From NCBI GenBank assembly GCA_014898415.1, contig RCTD01000013.1, positions 1,178,001 to 1,242,000 on the forward strand: a stretch of DNA of 64,000 nucleotides. Direction: 5' to 3'. Below are positions 60,030 through 64,000 of the stretch, piece by piece. Origin of the DNA: Stromatinia cepivora. Lineage: Eukaryota; Ascomycota; Leotiomycetes; Helotiales; Sclerotiniaceae. Both the position numbers and the translations under genes were made by a program. The notes beneath the pieces were generated by a model. It was not told the origin of the DNA. It did not search any database and was given only the letters and a program-made list of their open reading frames with translations. Position 1 is the first letter of the stretch. Every line of letters starts with the position of its first letter.

Positions 60030-61958
60030 TGTATGAAAGCGTAGTTGTGCTCTTAATTTCATGCCCGGCCTCCTGCTATATACCCGAAATTCTCACCTCA
60101 TACCAGCTCTAGGTTCGTTCCCAATTCCAGCAGGTATGCATTTAAGTTGTGCCAATCAAAGCTATATTTGGGTCTTCACCATAAGGTCGTAATTATTCGG
60201 GAGTCAAATCATCTGCACGTTTTATGCTTTGTCGAATTTGGTCAATGCAATGATCTGAGTCGATATAAGTAGTCGGCACTGCCGACCTCGAAATTACCGA
60301 TATGAACAACCTTGAGTTGTTCTGGCAAATCGTCATGCATGTCGTGATTGTGATTGGCATAAATCCTGGGGACAGCGCTTTGCGAATTGTATTCTGATGA
60401 AGTATTAATATGGGCCCATGCCATGAAATAAGGCTATCAACCAAACAATGTAAGGAATGTATAACCTCAAGTCTGTAAAATTGTCAGTACATATTGGCAT
60501 CGGGTGTGTGGAGTTTCATACTCTATGAAGTAGTACCCTTAACTTTCACCGACCCTTCCCTATCGGGATGCTTCTCCCTCGATAACAACATGACATTGCG
60601 TTCCAAAATTGATTCACATGCGTCATCAATGGCAGACTGGGGCTCCAACATATCGAGGTGTTGTTGAATCGTGCTCTAGGTAATAGTTCTTTGAGCCTTT
60701 ATTATATAGGAGGGCGCTAATATGGTCACTTTTCCGTCTAAATTTTTGCTATGGCTGGACCTCGACCATTACCAACTACTTCATTATCAAGAAAAATTGG
60801 CTTTTGCTTACTCCACTCCCTATTGTAGCCAAAATTGTCTGCACAGATCGCAGGCCGTCGGCCATTAAATATGGTTGTGGTTGCGGGCGGAAACAATGGT
60901 GGTCACCGGAAGAATTATTGTCGATATATTCTATGATTTTTGTACTGGTTCTTTATGAAGTCCATCCTCGGATCCAGAGGAGCACGAATGGTTATCAATG
61001 TTAATATCCTCTATAATAGGGTTCTTTCGAGGACATGATGGCGTTTTCTCATTTTGTTCCGCGCTGGCTACGATTATTCACCTGCCTCGCTTAAGATCAT
61101 ATATCTTGTGCGGGTGAGGAGTCTATGGTGAAAGTCAACTTGTCAGCCATAAATTCATTGTATCACGTACATTAGATGTTTAGCGCGTTTAGAAACAAAG
61201 TGGGAGCCATATGTCATACCTAATTCCGTGCACAACTATGTTAGACCACCCAGATTAGGAAGTCACGACGAAAATGAATAAAGATCGACAAATTTGTGCA
61301 GCCATTTGACCTACAAGACCCTCAAACACATGAGAGTGTCAATCCCGTTGTGAGACTCACGTACCCGGTAGGTATTCAGCAGTCACGAGGATAATAAAGT
61401 GTCTGTGTACTGATCATTTCAGGAAGTCTCGTCCAATCTCTATGGTCACTTCCCTAGTCCGTACTGTGCCAATCCCGCTTTTCATTCTCAACATACATAA
61501 AAATCTCATCTCATGATCAATAGTGTACCATTTGTTGCCATTTAAGGCGTTTTCTCAAGAAAATTTCGAGGTTGACGCAGGGTTTATGTTAATGCGATTG
61601 TCTTTCTAAATATTGTACAAGCTGTAACTACCATACTAGGGCTTTGCTTAGCACCGAAGTATCGGGATTCAGCTACGCCATCTTTACAAGAAGAAGGAAT
61701 GAACTGGGTGAAGGGTAAGAAATTCTGAGTTTAACAGTAGCTCGTTCTCTTTTTCGTGCAAGGGTAGGCACAGCATGATATCGGGCTCACAAATGTTTAG
61801 TTATCCCGATTCATATGTCGTAATTCGCTGATGTTATCTGAAGCAGAATTAATTTTAATGTGATATATCTGCACAATCATCACCACATCCAACAAACAAC
61901 AAACAACAAACAATTTTAATTTTTCAGGCAAAAACAAATACCACCCGAATTCTTCAAT
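60030..61958. other. Intergenic region
   Basis: About 1.9 kb without a supportable exon. The last 60 bp carry a CAACAAACAACAAAC leader and a possible 5'-UTR splice acceptor (tttttcag, 61920-61926) before the next start. Confidence 0.45.
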
Positions 61959-62660
61959 ATGCTCTTCAACGTCATTGCAGTGCTCCTAGGACTTGTAATT
62001 TTTGATGGTGTAGGATGCCTACCTATTTTGGTGAGCCATTTTCTTTTCTTTCCAGTATCTATCTATGAGGAGAAGCACTCACTAATAAAGTCTACATCAT
62101 AGAACTCCATCGATTCAGAAAACACAAACACAATCCGCCCTCCGGATGACGCACCCGCCGATGCATCCTCAATTTTCTCCAATTATCTGATGGGTATCTT
62201 AAGTCCCCTTTTTACAGATGGACTTGACGATTTACCTATCATTGAGAGGGAATATCGAAACAATGGTCGCGGTAATCCAAGTCCTCCTGCCACTCTTGAT
62301 GACGATGAAGATACAATAATCGGAAAAAGAAATACGCCTAGTCTTATAGGGGGAGTTATTATAGGAGCACGCGAAGAAATGACCGCATCTCAAGAAGTTG
62401 AAGAAGCCGCGAAGGGAGAACCTGAAGGTCATAATGAAGCCAAAAATACCAGTCCTCCTGCTACTCTAGAGGAACGAGACCCCGACATTATCGGTGATCT
62501 ATCGAGCCTAATAGTAACTCCACTGCAGGTTTTTGATATCATCACGAGAAGGTCGGAAGTAGATGGTCTTTCTGTTTCTTCTACGGATGATCCAAGTCCT
62601 CCTGCAATACTCACCGTGAGCTCATCGGCGACAAAAGAAAGGGTTGGATACAAGGGATGA
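61959..62660 (+). CDS. Putative small secreted protein with internal repeats
   Basis: Not recognised. Exons 61959-62030 and 62103-62660 give 209 residues. MLFNVIAVLLGLVIFDGVGC is a good signal peptide, with likely cleavage near GCLP, and the splice joins it exactly in phase to NSIDSENTNTIRPPDD. The mature part is acidic and probably disordered, with a repeated motif: NPSPPATLDDDEDTIIGKR, NTSPPATLEERDPDIIGDL and a partial DPSPPAILTVSS. One dibasic KR (after IIGKR) could be a Kex2 site. Only two cysteines or fewer are present, so it is not a cysteine-rich effector. A candidate secreted protein; function unknown. Confidence 0.6.
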
Positions 62661-64000
62661 AGGGCTTTCAATATTACAGGAATCACAATTTTAGTCTCAT
62701 TGGTTGATGATGTGGGGAATAGCTTGTGATTTATTGTTTTGAGGAGGATATGAAGGTGAAGAGGAGGGAAAAGGGGGGCCTGGAAGGAATGGAAATTTGT
62801 GGTATTTGGTTCATGGAGGAAGAGTGGAGGAAAGTTTGGGAATGAAGACTTGGTCCAGAAAGACACTTATGGGAGGAAAGAAAGCACAGGCTGAACTTGA
62901 CGATATTTACTCTGAAGCATTGATAGCTACGGGCGAGACAGAGTGTTGATTTGATATGCATATACATAGATAAGCTTAAGAGTTTGGGGCTCATCATATA
63001 CCCGCGTGGCTATGAATCTGGCATTTATTGGGATTAGCTCTTCAATTCTCCATGTTAAATACCTCCACTTGAGTATTATACACAGAAATCGATCGTCCGA
63101 TCTCTGTAAGCAGATTATGCAATTCTCATTAAAAAAATTGAATTGTCAATGCATTATTCCGTACCATGAAAAGCCAAAAGGTTATACAACCCTCTTCTCA
63201 TGCCACGCAGCTGGTTATTCTATCATATCAGTCTTAGCTAGGTTGTGCTAACTACTGCACACCTATGACGTCATTCATTTAATGCGATTGGCATCGCCAT
63301 TGCGCAAAAAAAAAGTCTAATTAGACTCCGATCGCCCGTGTTAAATTATTTTATTATATTTCTATTCTTTCTAGTCCATTCTATTTGCTATGGATTACAC
63401 GACTCTCTTCTTACATGAATCAAAACCGATGTCAAATAATCATCGCATTGCGTTCACAAACATGAAAATTGGTCTTCTGAGGCTTTAAGATATTTCTGTC
63501 GCTTCTCGCCATCCATCTGATGGAGGATCTCTACTGAAAGAGGTATTTGTATTAGGTTGTTAGTTTTAGCTTGTGAGTCTACAGGTTTTGAGCCTTAGAT
63601 TGTAAGTCTTGATACATTGTGGAATTCGCTAGATTGTAAATCTAAATAGGTTTTGAGTCTTAGGCTACGAGCCTTACTCATCGGAAGGAAGAAATGCTGA
63701 AGAAATGTTGTGGGTTAAGAGAAAAAAAGTCAAGGGGCCCAGGCGACTTTGAGCTTTGGATACTGGTGCAGTAATCTTACGATGGTTTTGGCGGACTGCC
63801 TTTAATCGGAATACAGTTGAGAGTAGTATGGTGTAGTATAGTTGGAAGAAAAACAAACCGTATAGCAAAGACTTCACGATCTCAAAATTAAGTTTTCTCA
63901 AAAAGTACTAGTGCCGTCAAATCTGGTCGCTGACCCTTTGATGGAGTCCCAAACTCAAAATTTGGTTGGCTGTAATATGCGGGACTAATACGTGCCTCAA
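62661..64000. other. 3' intergenic region to window end
   Basis: No supportable gene. Includes a degenerate repeat around 63560-63670 of ttgtaagtct/taggttttgagtct words. Confidence 0.45.

Noticed and set aside
62190..62660. RiPP (dikaritin-like) precursor peptide
   Set aside because: Those precursors carry many Kex2 KR sites bracketing identical cores and lie beside DUF3328 and tyrosinase genes. Here there is one KR, diverged repeats and no such neighbours.

Overview
The window comes from a filamentous ascomycete. Genes are split by short introns (about 46-120 bp, GT...TACTAAT/GCTAAC-like...YAG), intergenic DNA is AT-rich with simple-sequence tracts, and the gene set is typical of Pezizomycotina. 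Product similarity (a bicupin oxalate decarboxylase, a short-chain mannitol dehydrogenase, a fungal sucrose-type permease) and the base composition fit Leotiomycetes, most likely a Botrytis/Sclerotinia relative. This placement is inference, not a database result.

Layout. 0-5 kb: 3' part of a fungal-specific transcription factor (+), then a secreted oxalate decarboxylase (+). 6.7-12 kb: a type-IV P-type ATPase (lipid flippase, -) divergent from a CRIPT-like zinc-ribbon protein (+). The flippase frame is broken once. 13.4-14.3 kb: a perfect 33-copy 9-bp minisatellite lying inside a possible gene. 15.5-16.6 kb: a CBP3-type ubiquinol-cytochrome c reductase chaperone (+). 16.6-22.8 kb: gene-poor, with one small putative gene. 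22.8-25.1 kb: a six-exon Cys-containing protein with a GC-AG intron (+) and dihydrofolate reductase (+). 27.8-34.4 kb: three minus-strand genes, namely a BTB/POZ protein, a DUF1295 membrane protein and a NiCoT-type nickel/cobalt transporter. 35.4-40.7 kb: mannitol dehydrogenase (+) convergent with an Mss116-like DEAD-box helicase (-), separated by a 1.5 kb very AT-rich block. 41.1-45.3 kb: Mediator subunit MED22 (-) divergent from twinfilin (+), which is convergent with a mitochondrial succinate/fumarate-type carrier (-). 47-48.9 kb: a sucrose-transporter-like MFS permease (+). 49-58.6 kb: gene-poor, holding an intron-containing tRNA-Glu, a TATA-driven small gene and a structured tRNA-like/SINE-like element. 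58.6-60 kb: mitochondrial-type beta-ketoacyl-ACP synthase (+). 62 kb: a small putatively secreted protein with internal repeats.

The genes are mostly unrelated housekeeping and accessory functions. There is no secondary-metabolite cluster, transposase or CRISPR-like system. Weak functional themes are mitochondrial function (CBP3, Mss116-like helicase, carrier, ketoacyl synthase) and carbon/oxalate metabolism (oxalate decarboxylase, mannitol dehydrogenase, sugar permease). Most gene models below were assembled by joining exons by hand at splice consensus sites with frame checked. The most interesting points are the MED22 locus, where an open exon sits inside the intron that gives the canonical short protein; the flippase frameshift; the structured tRNA-like element near 57.3 kb; and the tRNA-Glu with a 65-nt intron.
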